From the NCBI GenBank assembly GCA_022843945.1, contig JALHMR010000039.1, positions 1 to 48,994 of the forward strand: 48,994 nucleotides of DNA, in the 5' to 3' direction. Positions within the stretch are counted from its first letter, which is position 1. Every line of letters begins with the position of its first letter. The notes below the pieces were generated by a model. It did not search any database. It saw only the letters and a list, made by a program, of their open reading frames with translations, and was not told the origin of the DNA. The position numbers and the translations under genes were made by a program. Positions 1 to 8,034 of this stretch are shown here, in pieces. This DNA comes from Rhodospirillaceae bacterium. Lineage in GTDB: Bacteria > Pseudomonadota > Alphaproteobacteria > CACIAM-22H2.

Positions 1-702
1 CGGATGGGTCTGCGCCCGGACGTGGTCCGCCTGCCGATCTTCGGTCTTGGCTGTGCCGGCGGCGTGCTGGGCCTGGCGCGGGCCGCGGCGCTCGCCCGGG
101 TTATGCCGGGGGCGCGCGTCCTGTTCCTGGTCGCGGAGCTCTGCGCCCTCACCTTCCGCAAGGCCGACCAGTCGAAAAGCAACATCATCGCCGCGGCGCT
201 GTTCGGCGACGGCGCGGCGGCCGCGCTCATCGGTCCCGCTCCCTCGCCCGGCAACGGCGCCAGCCCGCCGGCGCTCGGCGTCTCGGGCGAGCATACCTGG
301 CCGGGATCGCAGCAGGTCATGGGCTGGCATGTCGAAGACGACGGGCTCGGCGTGCTGTTCTCCCAGGATATCCCGGCGCTGGTCCGGCGTGATTTCCGGC
401 CGGCGCTCGACGGTTTCCTCGCCGCCCACGACCTGCATCGCAGCGACATCGACGCCTTCGTCTGTCATCCGGGCGGCGCCAAGGTGATCACGGCGCTCGA
501 GGAAGCGCTGCAGCTGCCACCAGGGACGCTGCGCGAGGCGCGCGAGGTCCTGCGCCAGTACGGCAACATGTCGGCGGCGACCGTCCTGTTCGTGCTGGAG
601 AAGATGCTGCGCAAGCGGCGCGAGAAGGGGCCGCGCCGCTGGCTGCTCTCGGCGCTCGGGCCGGGGTTCACCGCGGGATTCCTGACCCTGGACTGGCGAT
701 GA
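1..702 (+). CDS. Type III polyketide synthase (chalcone/stilbene synthase family), 5' truncated
   Basis: The gene is cut by the window start: 233 residues are visible where the family usually has 350-390, so roughly the first third is missing. All three catalytic residues can be seen, numbered from the first visible Met: Cys17 in GLGCAGG, His155 in CHPGGAK and Asn188 in YGNMSAA. The enzyme family condenses a fatty-acyl or other CoA starter with malonyl-CoA to give alkylpyrones, alkylresorcinols or similar phenolic lipids in the cytoplasm. The next gene is a membrane methyltransferase of the kind often found beside bacterial type III PKSs, which favours a lipid-like polyketide product. The exact starter and ring closure cannot be read from the sequence. 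The identification is firm; the product is inference. Confidence 0.93.
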   Translation, partial: RMGLRPDVVRLPIFGLGCAGGVLGLARAAALARVMPGARVLFLVAELCALTFRKADQSKSNIIAAALFGDGAAAALIGPAPSPGNGASPPALGVSGEHTWPGSQQVMGWHVEDDGLGVLFSQDIPALVRRDFRPALDGFLAAHDLHRSDIDAFVCHPGGAKVITALEEALQLPPGTLREAREVLRQYGNMSAATVLFVLEKMLRKRREKGPRRWLLSALGPGFTAGFLTLDWR

Positions 703-726
703 CCGGGGGACTGGCGATGACCGAGG
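691..726 (+). repeat. 18-bp tandem duplication across the PKS stop / methyltransferase start
   Basis: Positions 691-708 and 709-726 are the same 18 bases (GACTGGCGATGACCGGGG, then ...GAGG) with one mismatch. The unit contains both the stop and the start codon of the junction, so it supplies two in-frame ATGs for the downstream gene and places a purine-rich ribosome-site-like run before the second one. Confidence 0.85.
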
Positions 727-1220
727 TCCAGGTCATCCTCGGCCTCGTCCTGCTGCAGCGTCTCGCCGAGCTGTGGCTCGCGCGGCGCAATACCGAGCGC
801 CTGCTGAGCGAGGGCGCCGTGGAGATCGGCGCCGAGCACTATCCCTATTTCGTCGTCCTGCACGCGACCTGGCTGGCGGCTCTCGTCCTACTCACACCCG
901 ATCACGCCGAGGCCGACTGGAACTGGCTGACGGTCTACCTGCTGCTGCAGGCGGCGCGGCTGTGGGTGATGCTCTCGCTCGGCCGCTTCTGGACGACCCG
1001 CATCCTGACGCTGCCCGGGGTGAAGCTGGTGCAGCGCGGGCCTTACCGCTACGTCCGGCACCCGAACTACCTGGTGGTCGCCGGCGAGATCGCGGTGCTG
1101 CCGCTGGTCTTCGGGCATTGGGGCCTGGCGGTGCTGTTCACGGTGCTGAACGGCGTGCTGCTCAGTGTGCGCATCCGCCGGGAAAACGAGGCTCTGGCCC
1201 AACGGCAGGCGCTCGATTAA
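717..1220 (+). CDS. Isoprenylcysteine carboxyl methyltransferase-family membrane protein (polyketide O-methyltransferase-like)
   Basis: This is a 167-residue membrane protein with several hydrophobic segments and the C-terminal family signature GPYRYVRHPNY followed by a conserved RIRRENEAL stretch, which in ICMT-like enzymes forms the SAM-binding site. In Bacillus and Streptomyces, proteins of this family beside type III PKSs methylate alkylpyrone or resorcinol products, so the substrate here is probably the product of the preceding gene (inference). Two starts are possible. ATG 699 overlaps the PKS stop as ATGA but has no visible ribosome site. ATG 717 is preceded by GGGGGA at a good distance, and I chose it. 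The two starts lie in two copies of an 18-bp tandem duplication. Confidence 0.85.
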   Translation: MTEVQVILGLVLLQRLAELWLARRNTERLLSEGAVEIGAEHYPYFVVLHATWLAALVLLTPDHAEADWNWLTVYLLLQAARLWVMLSLGRFWTTRILTLPGVKLVQRGPYRYVRHPNYLVVAGEIAVLPLVFGHWGLAVLFTVLNGVLLSVRIRRENEALAQRQALD

Positions 1221-1231
1221 TCTCCGCCGCC

Positions 1232-1918
1232 ATGCTGAACAAGATCGTTCCCTCCCTCGCGGCGGCCGTCGCGGATATCCAGGACGGCTCCACCATTCTG
1301 GTCGGCGGTTTCGGCAATGCCGGAATCCCGGTCGAGCTCATCGATGCGCTGATCGACCAGGGCGCCAAGGACCTGACCGTGGTCACCAACAACGCCGGCT
1401 CCGGCCGCACCGACGTCGCCAAACTCCTGGCCACCGGCCGGGTGCGCAAGATCGTCTGCTCCTACCCGCGCTCCGCCGGCTCGGTGGTCTTCGAGGAGCT
1501 TTTCGCGGCGGGCAAGATCGAGCTCGAGCTGGTGCCGCAGGGTACGCTCAGCGAACGCATGCGCGCCGCCGGGGCCGGCATCGGCGGGTTCTTCACGCCG
1601 ACCGCCGCCGGCACGCGCCTCGCCGAGGGCAAGGAGACGCGGCGCATCGAGGGGCGCGAATACGTCCTGGAGAAGCCGCTCAAGGGCGACGTCGCCCTGA
1701 TAAAGGCCGAGACGGCGGATCGCTGGGGCAACCTCACCTTCCGCCTGGCGGCCCGCAACTTCGCCCCGACCATGGCCATGGCGGCGGCGCTCACCGTGGT
1801 CCAGGCGCGCAAGCTCGTCGATCTCGGCGGCATCGATCCCGAACAGGTGGTCACCCCGGGCGTGTTCGTCGATCGCGTGGTCGAAGTTTCCAACCCGGCC
1901 CCGGCCGGCCAAGCCTGA
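1232..1918 (+). CDS. pcaI: 3-oxoacid (3-oxoadipate-type) CoA-transferase subunit A
   Basis: The 228-residue protein has the subunit A layout of family I CoA-transferases: GGFGNAGIP near residue 26 for CoA binding, the NNAG turn, VVPQGTLSERMRAAG, and the FFTPTAAGT segment. It pairs with the next gene as a two-subunit enzyme that moves CoA from succinyl-CoA to a 3-oxoacid. The closest remembered pattern is PcaI of the beta-ketoadipate pathway, but acetoacetate transferases (ScoA) are very similar, so the substrate is not certain. The ATG at 1232 fits the family start; an open frame running further upstream is only overlap with the methyltransferase. It starts 11 bases after the methyltransferase stop and is 10 bases from the next gene, so co-transcription is likely. 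Confidence 0.9.
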   Translation: MLNKIVPSLAAAVADIQDGSTILVGGFGNAGIPVELIDALIDQGAKDLTVVTNNAGSGRTDVAKLLATGRVRKIVCSYPRSAGSVVFEELFAAGKIELELVPQGTLSERMRAAGAGIGGFFTPTAAGTRLAEGKETRRIEGREYVLEKPLKGDVALIKAETADRWGNLTFRLAARNFAPTMAMAAALTVVQARKLVDLGGIDPEQVVTPGVFVDRVVEVSNPAPAGQA

Positions 1919-1928
1919 GGAGCGAGCC

Positions 1929-2597
1929 ATGACCTACAAGCCCCTCGCCCGCGAGGCCATCGCCCGCCGCGTCGCCCTCGACGTGCCCGACGGCGCCTTC
2001 GTCAATCTCGGCATCGGCCTGCCGACCCAGGTCGCCAACTACGTGCCCGCCGACCGCGAGGTCATCTATCACAGCGAGAACGGCATCCTCGGCATGGGCC
2101 CCGCCCCGGCCAAGGGCCAGGAGGACCCGGACCTGATCAACGCCGGCAAGCAGCCGGTGACCCTGATGCCCGGCGCCTCGATCTTCCACCACACGGATGC
2201 CTTCGCCATGATCCGCGGCGGGCATATCGACCTGGCGCTGCTCGGCGCCATGCAGGTCGGCGCCACCGGCGACCTCGCCAACTGGGCGACGGGCGACGAG
2301 AAGTTCCCGCCGGCCGTGGGCGGCGCCATGGACCTCGCCGCCGGCGCAGCGGGTGTGTGGGTGCTGATGGAGCACACCACCAAGGAAGGCGAGCCCAAGA
2401 TCCTCGAGCGCTGCACCTACCCGCTGACCGCCGAGCGCGTGGTCGACCGCATCTACACCAACCTCGCGGTGATCGACGTCACCGACGAGGGGCTGCTGGT
2501 GCGCGAGATGGTGCCCGGGCTCGACTTCGAGGAGCTGCAGAAGAAAACCGGCGCGCGGCTGCGCCTGGCCAACGACTGGCGCCAGATCCCGGCCTGA
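1929..2597 (+). CDS. pcaJ: 3-oxoacid (3-oxoadipate-type) CoA-transferase subunit B
   Basis: This 222-residue partner subunit carries the catalytic glutamate, Glu50, in the signature SENGILGMGP, which forms the enzyme-CoA thioester in family I CoA-transferases. The GIGLPT loop near residue 28 and the NLAVIDVT segment are also typical. GGAGCGAGCC precedes the ATG. With the preceding gene it makes the complete enzyme. No other beta-ketoadipate genes (for example a thiolase or dioxygenase) lie nearby, so a role in ketone-body or short-chain 3-oxoacid activation is an equal possibility. A 3-hydroxybutyrate dehydrogenase occurs about 6 kb away, which would fit that reading, but the two are not in one operon. 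Confidence 0.9.
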   Translation: MTYKPLAREAIARRVALDVPDGAFVNLGIGLPTQVANYVPADREVIYHSENGILGMGPAPAKGQEDPDLINAGKQPVTLMPGASIFHHTDAFAMIRGGHIDLALLGAMQVGATGDLANWATGDEKFPPAVGGAMDLAAGAAGVWVLMEHTTKEGEPKILERCTYPLTAERVVDRIYTNLAVIDVTDEGLLVREMVPGLDFEELQKKTGARLRLANDWRQIPA

Positions 2598-2604
2598 CCC
2601 CCGC

Positions 2605-3561
2605 CTAGACGACGGGGGTGAGGAGCGGCTTGCCCTTGAGATGGGCGCGCAGGTTCTCGACGACCAGGTCGCCCATGTCGGTGCGCGTCTCGAAGGTGGC
2701 GCTGGCGATGTGCGGCACGACCACCACGTTGGGCATGCTGAACAGTTCGTGCGCCGCCGCCGGTTCCTTGGCAAAGACATCAAGCGCAGCACCGCCCAGG
2801 GCGCCCTCCTTGAGGGCCTTGATCAACGCCGGCTCGTCGACCGTCGAGCCGCGCGACACGTTGACCAGCAGCCCCTTCGGGCCGAGCGCCCGGATCACCT
2901 TCTCGCTGGCGATGTTGCGCGTCGCCTCGCCGCCCGGGCAGATGACGATGATGATGTCGGAGCTCTTCGCCAGCTCCACCGGGTCGGCGTAGTAGGTGTA
3001 GGGCACGTTCTGCTTGTTGCGCCCATGATAGGCAATGGGCATGTCGAAGGCGGAAGCACGCTTGGCGATGGCCTTGCCGATATTGCCCAGGCCGATGATC
3101 CCCAGCCGCTTTCCGGTCACGCGCGACGAGAGGCCGAATGAGCCGTCATGCGTCCACTTGCCGCCGCGTGTATAGGCATCCGCCTCGGCGATGCGCCGTG
3201 AGGCGGTAATCATCAGGCCCATCGCCAGATCGGCGACGCAGTTGTTCAGCACGTCCGGCGTGTTCGTGACCCTGATGCCCCGCGCCTTCGCCGCCGCGAG
3301 ATCGACCTTGTCGACACCGACGGCGAAGCAGGCAATTATCTCGAGCTTCGGCAGCGAATTGATCAGCGCCGCATCGGCCCCCAGCGAGCCGCTCGTCTGG
3401 ACGAAGCGCAGCCTGTGCGCGTAGTCCTTCATGGCGGCGGCGCGCTCCGCCGGCGGCAACATGTCGGGCATGTAGTAGACGGTGAAATCCTCGGCAAGCT
3501 TCGCCTTGTGCGAGTCCAGCAGCATCTTGCCGATCGACAGCAGTTCCGGCTTCTCCGCCAT
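2605..3561 (-). CDS. D-isomer-specific 2-hydroxyacid dehydrogenase (hydroxypyruvate/glyoxylate reductase-like)
   Basis: The 318-residue protein has the two-domain D-2-hydroxyacid dehydrogenase plan. The NAD(P)-binding motif GLGNIG is at residues 157-162. The catalytic triad is recognisable as Arg237 (NVSRGST), Glu266 (AKEPAA) and His284 (VVPHIAS). These enzymes interconvert 2-oxoacids and D-2-hydroxyacids in the cytoplasm; glyoxylate and hydroxypyruvate are the commonest substrates of this branch. The aldolase gene ends only 6 bases upstream on the same strand, so the two form an operon in which the reductase could act on a 2-oxoacid or on the aldehyde released by the aldolase (inference). 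Its stop faces the pcaJ stop 7 bases away. Confidence 0.9.
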   Translation of the reverse strand: MAEKPELLSIGKMLLDSHKAKLAEDFTVYYMPDMLPPAERAAAMKDYAHRLRFVQTSGSLGADAALINSLPKLEIIACFAVGVDKVDLAAAKARGIRVTNTPDVLNNCVADLAMGLMITASRRIAEADAYTRGGKWTHDGSFGLSSRVTGKRLGIIGLGNIGKAIAKRASAFDMPIAYHGRNKQNVPYTYYADPVELAKSSDIIIVICPGGEATRNIASEKVIRALGPKGLLVNVSRGSTVDEPALIKALKEGALGGAALDVFAKEPAAAHELFSMPNVVVVPHIASATFETRTDMGDLVVENLRAHLKGKPLLTPVV

Positions 3562-3567
3562 TGGTGC

Positions 3568-4332
3568 TTACCCCTTGAACGTCTTGGCGAGCGCGTCGCC
3601 GTGCTTGGTCAGTAATCCGACATCCGAGCCGACGGCCACGAACGTGTATCCCCATTGGATGTAGCGCCTGGCATCGGCCTCCACGGGCGTGAGGATGCCC
3701 GCGGCCTTGCCCAGTTTCTTCAAGCGGCGGCCGGCTTCCTCGATCGCCTTCTGCACGTCCGCATGCAGCTGGTCGCCGGTATGGCCGAGCGAGGCCGCGA
3801 GATCGGCCGGGCCGATGAATACGCCGTCCACGCCCTCGACCGCGGCGATCGCCTCGAGCTGGTCGAGCGCCGTCTTGGTCTCGATCTGAACCAGGAGCGC
3901 GATCTCGCGGTTGGCGGCCTGCAGGTAGTTCTTGATCCGGCCGTAGCGCGCAGCGCGGTTGCTGCCCGAGACGCCGCGGATCCCCTGCGGCGGATAGCGC
4001 GTGGCGGCAACGGCGCGCCTGGCCTCCTCGGCGTTCTGCACGAAGGGGATGAGCAGCGCGGTGGCGCCTGAATCGAGGATGCGCTTGATGAGGACCGTGT
4101 CGTTCCAGGCGGGGCGCACCACGGCCGTCGCCGTGCCGCGCATCATCGCCTGGAGCTGGGTCACCAGGATGGGGACTTCGTTGGGCGAATGCTCAGTGTC
4201 GAGCAGGATCCAGTCGAAGCCGCAATCGGCGATGATCTCGGCGCCGATATTGCTGCACAGGCTGCTCCACAGGCCGATCTGCATGCGGCTGGCGGCCAGG
4301 GCTTGCTTGAAGGTGTTGGGAGTAAGGTCCAT
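3568..4332 (-). CDS. HpcH/HpaI family class II aldolase (4-hydroxy-2-oxo-diacid type)
   Basis: The protein has the HpaI (beta/alpha)8 fold markers: IGLWSSLCS near the N-terminus, DTEHSPNE with the catalytic His, VVRPAWND with the pyruvate-binding Arg, QIETKTAL with a metal-binding Glu, and VFIGPADLAASLG with the metal-binding Asp. The family cleaves 4-hydroxy-2-oxoacids to pyruvate plus an aldehyde using a divalent metal. I chose ATG 4332, which gives the usual MDL-type N-terminus; an upstream GTG at 4344 would add four residues. It is the first gene of a two-gene operon with the 2-hydroxyacid dehydrogenase. The natural substrate, aromatic-catabolic or sugar-acid derived, cannot be told from sequence alone. 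Confidence 0.88.
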   Translation of the reverse strand: MDLTPNTFKQALAASRMQIGLWSSLCSNIGAEIIADCGFDWILLDTEHSPNEVPILVTQLQAMMRGTATAVVRPAWNDTVLIKRILDSGATALLIPFVQNAEEARRAVAATRYPPQGIRGVSGSNRAARYGRIKNYLQAANREIALLVQIETKTALDQLEAIAAVEGVDGVFIGPADLAASLGHTGDQLHADVQKAIEEAGRRLKKLGKAAGILTPVEADARRYIQWGYTFVAVGSDVGLLTKHGDALAKTFKG

Positions 4333-4529
4333 CGCTCCGGTCACAATCCGTCGAAAAAGTCGGCCATCATGTCGCGCGCGAGGTCAGGCCGCAAGCCCGG
4401 CCACGCCGGCGTCAATGACGACGCAGTCCACTTTTCCCAGTGAGAGCGCTGGTTCGTCCGGCGCGGCGGGAGGCGCCGAGGGGCCCAGGAAGTTGTTTCC
4501 ACGCGACGGGGGCCAAGGTAAAACACGTC

Positions 4530-5051
4530 ATGCGTGGGGCGAAGCAAATTCTGGGGACAACGCTGGCGGCCGCCGCCGTATCGGTCCTGGCAAACTGCGC
4601 CAATGATCGCGGGCCCTACCCCAACCTGCCGCCGATCGGCGTCCACGCGGAATTCACCTCGCGCAATCTCTGCGGGCTCGGGGTTTCCCCGGAGATCGCC
4701 CTAGGGAGCGTCCCACAGAACGTGGCGATGTATCGACTGCTCATTACCGAAGTAAGCACTTTGCGCAGTCCGCGCTGGCAGGCGGACTTCCCGGCAACCG
4801 GCTCGTCGATTCCCGAAGCCGCACTGGAGGGGTTCGACCTCCCCTGCCCCGGCGAAAGGCAGATACTGACCTACCGGCTGGAAGTCATGGCGCTTGCCGC
4901 CAATGGCCAGCCGCTCGGGTATGGCTGGGGCTTCTCAAACGCCACATCGCTCCCGGAGCAGATCCAGTACGAACAGCGCCGTGCGAAGAATCGCGGCCCT
5001 CAGCCGCCGGTGAGCGCTCCAACCGGCCGGCCGTCCTTCTTCATCCACTAG
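4530..5051 (+). CDS. Putative lipoprotein, possibly a divergent PEBP/YbhB-like protein
   Basis: This 173-residue protein begins with a basic stretch and hydrophobic segment ending in VLANC, a lipobox-like site (Asn before Cys is unusual), so it is probably exported and lipid-anchored. The middle has GVSPEI followed by a VP-containing strand, and a later PCPGERQILTYRLEVMAL segment. These loosely recall the YbhB/PEBP pattern (SPE..., PCP...HRY...AL), but the conserved Asp-Pro-Asp and Gly-x-His-Arg-Tyr motifs of that family are not present. I regard the link as weak. The tail is proline- and arginine-rich. The ATG at 4530 is chosen because the longer frame from 4440 would put the signal sequence internally. 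The small gene at 5062 follows 10 bases later. Confidence 0.6.
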   Translation: MRGAKQILGTTLAAAAVSVLANCANDRGPYPNLPPIGVHAEFTSRNLCGLGVSPEIALGSVPQNVAMYRLLITEVSTLRSPRWQADFPATGSSIPEAALEGFDLPCPGERQILTYRLEVMALAANGQPLGYGWGFSNATSLPEQIQYEQRRAKNRGPQPPVSAPTGRPSFFIH

Positions 5052-5061
5052 GGGGCACACA

Positions 5062-5280
5062 ATGGCCAGACGCAAGACCCCACGGCCCGAAAGCGAAGCA
5101 CTGGCCATATCCCGGGCCCTGCGCAAGAAATATATCTCGCCGGAGGCCGAGGCGACGGCCAAGCGCCTGCTCAGCGAGCAGGGCCTGGTGCCGAAGGAGA
5201 AGCCCTTCTCTGAAAGCGAGAAGCAGCGCGCCGCAGAGATCCTCGCCAGCATCCGCAAGAAGTATCCGCTCAAGCACTAG
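5062..5280 (+). CDS. Small basic protein with an internal duplicated helix
   Basis: I do not recognise this 72-residue protein. It is lysine-, arginine- and glutamate-rich with no membrane segment. It shows a duplicated motif: AISRALRKKYISPE near the start and EILASIRKKYPLKH at the end, separated by a helical charged linker, so it is probably an all-helical cytoplasmic protein. A GGGGGCAC ribosome-site-like run lies just before the ATG. It sits 10 bases after the lipoprotein gene and may be co-transcribed with it. No function is proposed. Confidence 0.6.
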   Translation: MARRKTPRPESEALAISRALRKKYISPEAEATAKRLLSEQGLVPKEKPFSESEKQRAAEILASIRKKYPLKH

Positions 5281-5353
5281 CGCCGCATTGCCGCCAGCCT
5301 CACGGCTCTGCATTCTCTTCCCGTCCTTCTGAAACCTTACTGGAGGTCGTTTT

Positions 5354-5680
5354 GTGCTGACCATCGCGCTGCTTGTCGCCTCGAACGTCTTCATGACCGT
5401 CGCCTGGTATGGGCATCTCAAGTTTCCCAATGCCCCGCTCTGGCAGGTCGTGCTGGTCAGCTGGCTTATCGCCTTCTTCGAATACTGTCTGATGGTGCCG
5501 GCCAACCGTTATGGCTACCTGGAGTTCAGCGGCGTGCAGCTCAAGACGATCCAGGAGATCATCACGCTGGTCGTCTTCGCCGGCTTCGCCGTCTTCTATC
5601 TCGGCGAGACGCTCAAGTGGAATCACCTGGTCAGCTTCGGCTGCCTGGTCGCCGCCGCGTTCTTCATGTTCCACGAGTGA
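5354..5680 (+). CDS. DUF486 / DMT-superfamily small membrane protein
   Basis: The 108-residue protein has four predicted membrane helices, the EYCLMVPANRYGY motif between helices 2 and 3, and TIQEIITLVVFAGFA after it. These match the DUF486 family, which is distantly related to the small multidrug-resistance and EamA transporters. Its substrate is unknown. The start is a GTG at 5354, supported by GGAGG at 5342-5346. The last 17 bases overlap the end of the converging EamA exporter gene, so the two coding regions run tail to tail with no room for a terminator. Confidence 0.87.
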   Translation: MLTIALLVASNVFMTVAWYGHLKFPNAPLWQVVLVSWLIAFFEYCLMVPANRYGYLEFSGVQLKTIQEIITLVVFAGFAVFYLGETLKWNHLVSFGCLVAAAFFMFHE

Positions 5681-6599
5681 GGCCAAGCCAGGCGAGCGGC
5701 CGCCCGTCGATCGCGGCGAGGCCGAGCCCAATCAGCGCCATGCCGGCGAAGTGCCGGGGCGCCAGCTGCTCGCCCAGCACGAAAAGACCCAAAAGCAGCG
5801 CGCTCACCGGGATGAGGAACGTCACCAGCATGATGTTGGTGGCGCCCGCCGCTGCCAGGATGCGAAAGAACAGGAGATAGCCGAGGGCCGTGCTGGCCAC
5901 GGCGAGCGCGACGATCGAGGCTATGGCCGCGCCCGACGGTATCGGCAGCGTCCAGGGCTGATCGACGAGCAAGGCGAGGGGCAGCATGATGGCCGACGAG
6001 CACAGGAGCTGGCCCGTGGCGGTTACCGCCGGCGCCGTGGTTGCGAAGCGGCGAATGAAGATACCCATGAGAGCATAGGTCGCCGCCGCGGTCAGCGAGG
6101 CGAGCTGCGCCAGGATCGCCAGGCCGATACCGTCCAACGCCTCTCTTCCCATCAGAACCGCGACGCCGCCCAGGCCCAGCAGCGCGCCGGCGATCCGGGC
6201 CGGTGTCAGCCTTTCCTCGCGCGTCAGGAAATGCGCAAATACCACCGAGAAGAGCGGCGTCGTGGCGTTGAGGATCGAGGCCAGGCCGCTGGGAATCTGG
6301 GTCTGGCTCCAGAAGATCAGGCTGAACGGCACGACGTTGTTGCCGATGCCCATGACCGCCAGGACCAGCCACGCCCTGAGGCCACGCGGAAGGTCAGCGC
6401 CGATGGCGTGGAGATAGATCAGCAAGGCTGCCGCCGCGAGCGTGACGCGCAGCAGCACGAGCGTCAAAGGCGGCACCTCGGGCACCGCGACCGCCACGAA
6501 AAAGAAAGTGCCGCCCCACAGGACCGAGAGGACAACCAGCATCGCCCATTCGGCCGTTCCCATCAGGGGTGGCGCAGCTGTCTGAGAGCGGTTCGCCAT
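5664..6599 (-). CDS. EamA-family (DMT) metabolite exporter
   Basis: This 311-residue protein has two EamA repeats with about ten membrane helices. Markers are VLWGGTFFFVAVAV in the first helix, LNATTPLFSVVFAHF in the first repeat, and the corresponding LVTFLIPVSALLLGLFVLGE in the second. EamA proteins export amino acids or other metabolites across the inner membrane; the substrate cannot be predicted. The ATG at 6599 is preferred over one 13 codons upstream because it starts close to the first helix. The gene lies 54 bases downstream of the fumarylacetoacetase-family gene on the same strand and may share its transcript. Confidence 0.88.
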   Translation of the reverse strand: MANRSQTAAPPLMGTAEWAMLVVLSVLWGGTFFFVAVAVPEVPPLTLVLLRVTLAAAALLIYLHAIGADLPRGLRAWLVLAVMGIGNNVVPFSLIFWSQTQIPSGLASILNATTPLFSVVFAHFLTREERLTPARIAGALLGLGGVAVLMGREALDGIGLAILAQLASLTAAATYALMGIFIRRFATTAPAVTATGQLLCSSAIMLPLALLVDQPWTLPIPSGAAIASIVALAVASTALGYLLFFRILAAAGATNIMLVTFLIPVSALLLGLFVLGEQLAPRHFAGMALIGLGLAAIDGRPLAWLGLTRGT

Positions 6600-6653
6600 G
6601 GATCGTTCTACAGACCCCACGGCCGGCCCGCGCGCCACCCGTTTCTTGCGCAG

Positions 6654-7514
6654 CTACTCCGCGGCGCGGATCTTGACGGTCATCCGGCCGACGCCGACCG
6701 CCTCGCATTCCATCACGTCGCCCGGCTTGACCGGCCCGACGCCCTCGGGCGTGCCGGTCATGATGATGTCGCCCGGGTAGAGCGTGTAGTACTGCGACGC
6801 CCAGGAGATGAGCTTGTGGACGTTGTAGTCGAGGAAGCGCGTATTCGACTTCTGGCGCGGCTCGCCGTTCACGGTCAGCCAGATGTCGATCGCATTGGGA
6901 TCCTTGACCTCGTCGGCCGTTACCAGCCAGGGGCCGAGCACCCCGTACGTATCGATCGACTTGCGGAAGCTCGGCACCTCGGGCCCGCGAACGGTCATGT
7001 CGAGGCCGATGGCATAGCCGGCGACGTAGTCGAGCGCCCGCTCCTCGGACACCCTGTTGGCTTTCCTGCCGATGATGACGGCCAGTTCCATTTCGTGGTC
7101 GTTGCGTTTGTCGGTGAAGCGCAAGGCAACCCCCTCGCCCGCTCCAACAAGGGTCGAATTCGCCTTCAGAAACAGCCCGAACTCGCCGATGCTCTTGATC
7201 ACCCGGCCGTAGGCGATGGTCTGGTCCTTCTTCGATTCCTCGATGTGCTCCTTGTAGTTGATCGGCGCGCCGATAATCTTGTTCGGGTTGGCGACCGGGC
7301 TCAGCAGCTTCACCGAAGCGATATCCTTGCCGCTGGCCTTGCCGGCGGCCTGCTCGAGCTTGTCGCGCAGCCGGGGCAGCGCCTCGACGAAGAGATCGTA
7401 GTTGGGCAGCGGCCAACGCACGGCCGGCAGTTCGTTCAGGACGGCGGTCACGTCGTGGACCTGGGTCCCGCGGACCACGCCAAGGCGATTATCGTCGAAG
7501 CGACAGAGTCTCAT
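6654..7514 (-). CDS. Fumarylacetoacetate hydrolase-family protein
   Basis: The 286-residue protein carries the FAH signatures: IGAPINYKEH, NDHEMELAVIIG with the metal-ligand glutamates, DMTVRGPE, and the C-terminal GDIIMTGTPEGVGPVKPGD. Members hydrolyse or decarboxylate 2-oxo or 2,4-diketo acids in aromatic and sugar-acid catabolism using Mg or Mn. The start ATG at 7514 is supported by GAGGAAAG just upstream on the coding strand; a frame extension of ten codons has no such site. With the aldolase and reductase near 3-4 kb it adds to a group of organic-acid catabolic genes, but it is not in the same operon. Confidence 0.92.
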   Translation of the reverse strand: MRLCRFDDNRLGVVRGTQVHDVTAVLNELPAVRWPLPNYDLFVEALPRLRDKLEQAAGKASGKDIASVKLLSPVANPNKIIGAPINYKEHIEESKKDQTIAYGRVIKSIGEFGLFLKANSTLVGAGEGVALRFTDKRNDHEMELAVIIGRKANRVSEERALDYVAGYAIGLDMTVRGPEVPSFRKSIDTYGVLGPWLVTADEVKDPNAIDIWLTVNGEPRQKSNTRFLDYNVHKLISWASQYYTLYPGDIIMTGTPEGVGPVKPGDVMECEAVGVGRMTVKIRAAE

Positions 7515-7596
7515 GCTTTCCTCGATGTGTGCAGTACGGCGCACTCACCCGGCGCCGGTAGTCGCGGCCTTCTCAATCAGATTCGCCGCAGGAGAA

Positions 7597-7869
7597 TCAG
7601 CGGCAGCGCAACGTCCAGACGAGATAGACCCGCGAGCCGTCTTCGCGTGTCTCCTGGCGCCGGACCTGGTGCCCGGCCGGGCAGGCCCGTTCTGCCGCCT
7701 GCAGATCGAGCATTGGCGAGCCCACGATGCGGTCGCCGTCCCGGTACAGGCGCTCGACCGACGGCTCCTCGGCGCGAATCGAAGTGCCGGGAAAGGGCCC
7801 CCCCTCGGTACCGGCAACGATGCCACCGACGGCAAAGGCCGCGACGCCCAACGGAAATACAGGCACCAT
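7597..7869 (-). CDS. Hypothetical small exported or membrane-anchored protein
   Basis: I do not recognise this 90-residue protein. It begins with a hydrophobic segment of about 20 residues (PVFPLGVAAFAVGGIVAG) that could be a signal peptide or anchor. The rest is polar and ends with two cysteines, Cys63 and Cys89, in ACPAGH and TLRCR, which might form a disulfide in the periplasm. A purine-rich GGAAGAGG lies about 10 bases before the ATG. It is 82 bases upstream of the FAH-family gene on the same strand. Confidence 0.55.
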   Translation of the reverse strand: MVPVFPLGVAAFAVGGIVAGTEGGPFPGTSIRAEEPSVERLYRDGDRIVGSPMLDLQAAERACPAGHQVRRQETREDGSRVYLVWTLRCR

Positions 7870-8034
7870 GATTTATTAACCTCTTCCGCGCCAAGATGTG
7901 TCTTGCCTGATGATACGAGGGCGGCGGCGGGCCATCAACCTATCTGCGGCCCATCAATGCGTTTGACCTGGCCCAGACATTTTGGGTTACTCTGACAACG
8001 CTCAAGCCTGACACCGCCTGAATGCGGGATTGCC

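Noticed and set aside
5511-7871. Very long (786-codon) open frame on + across the EamA and FAH genes
   Set aside because: It is antisense to two clear gene families, is Arg/Gln/His-rich and matches no domain; it arises from GC-rich codon bias.
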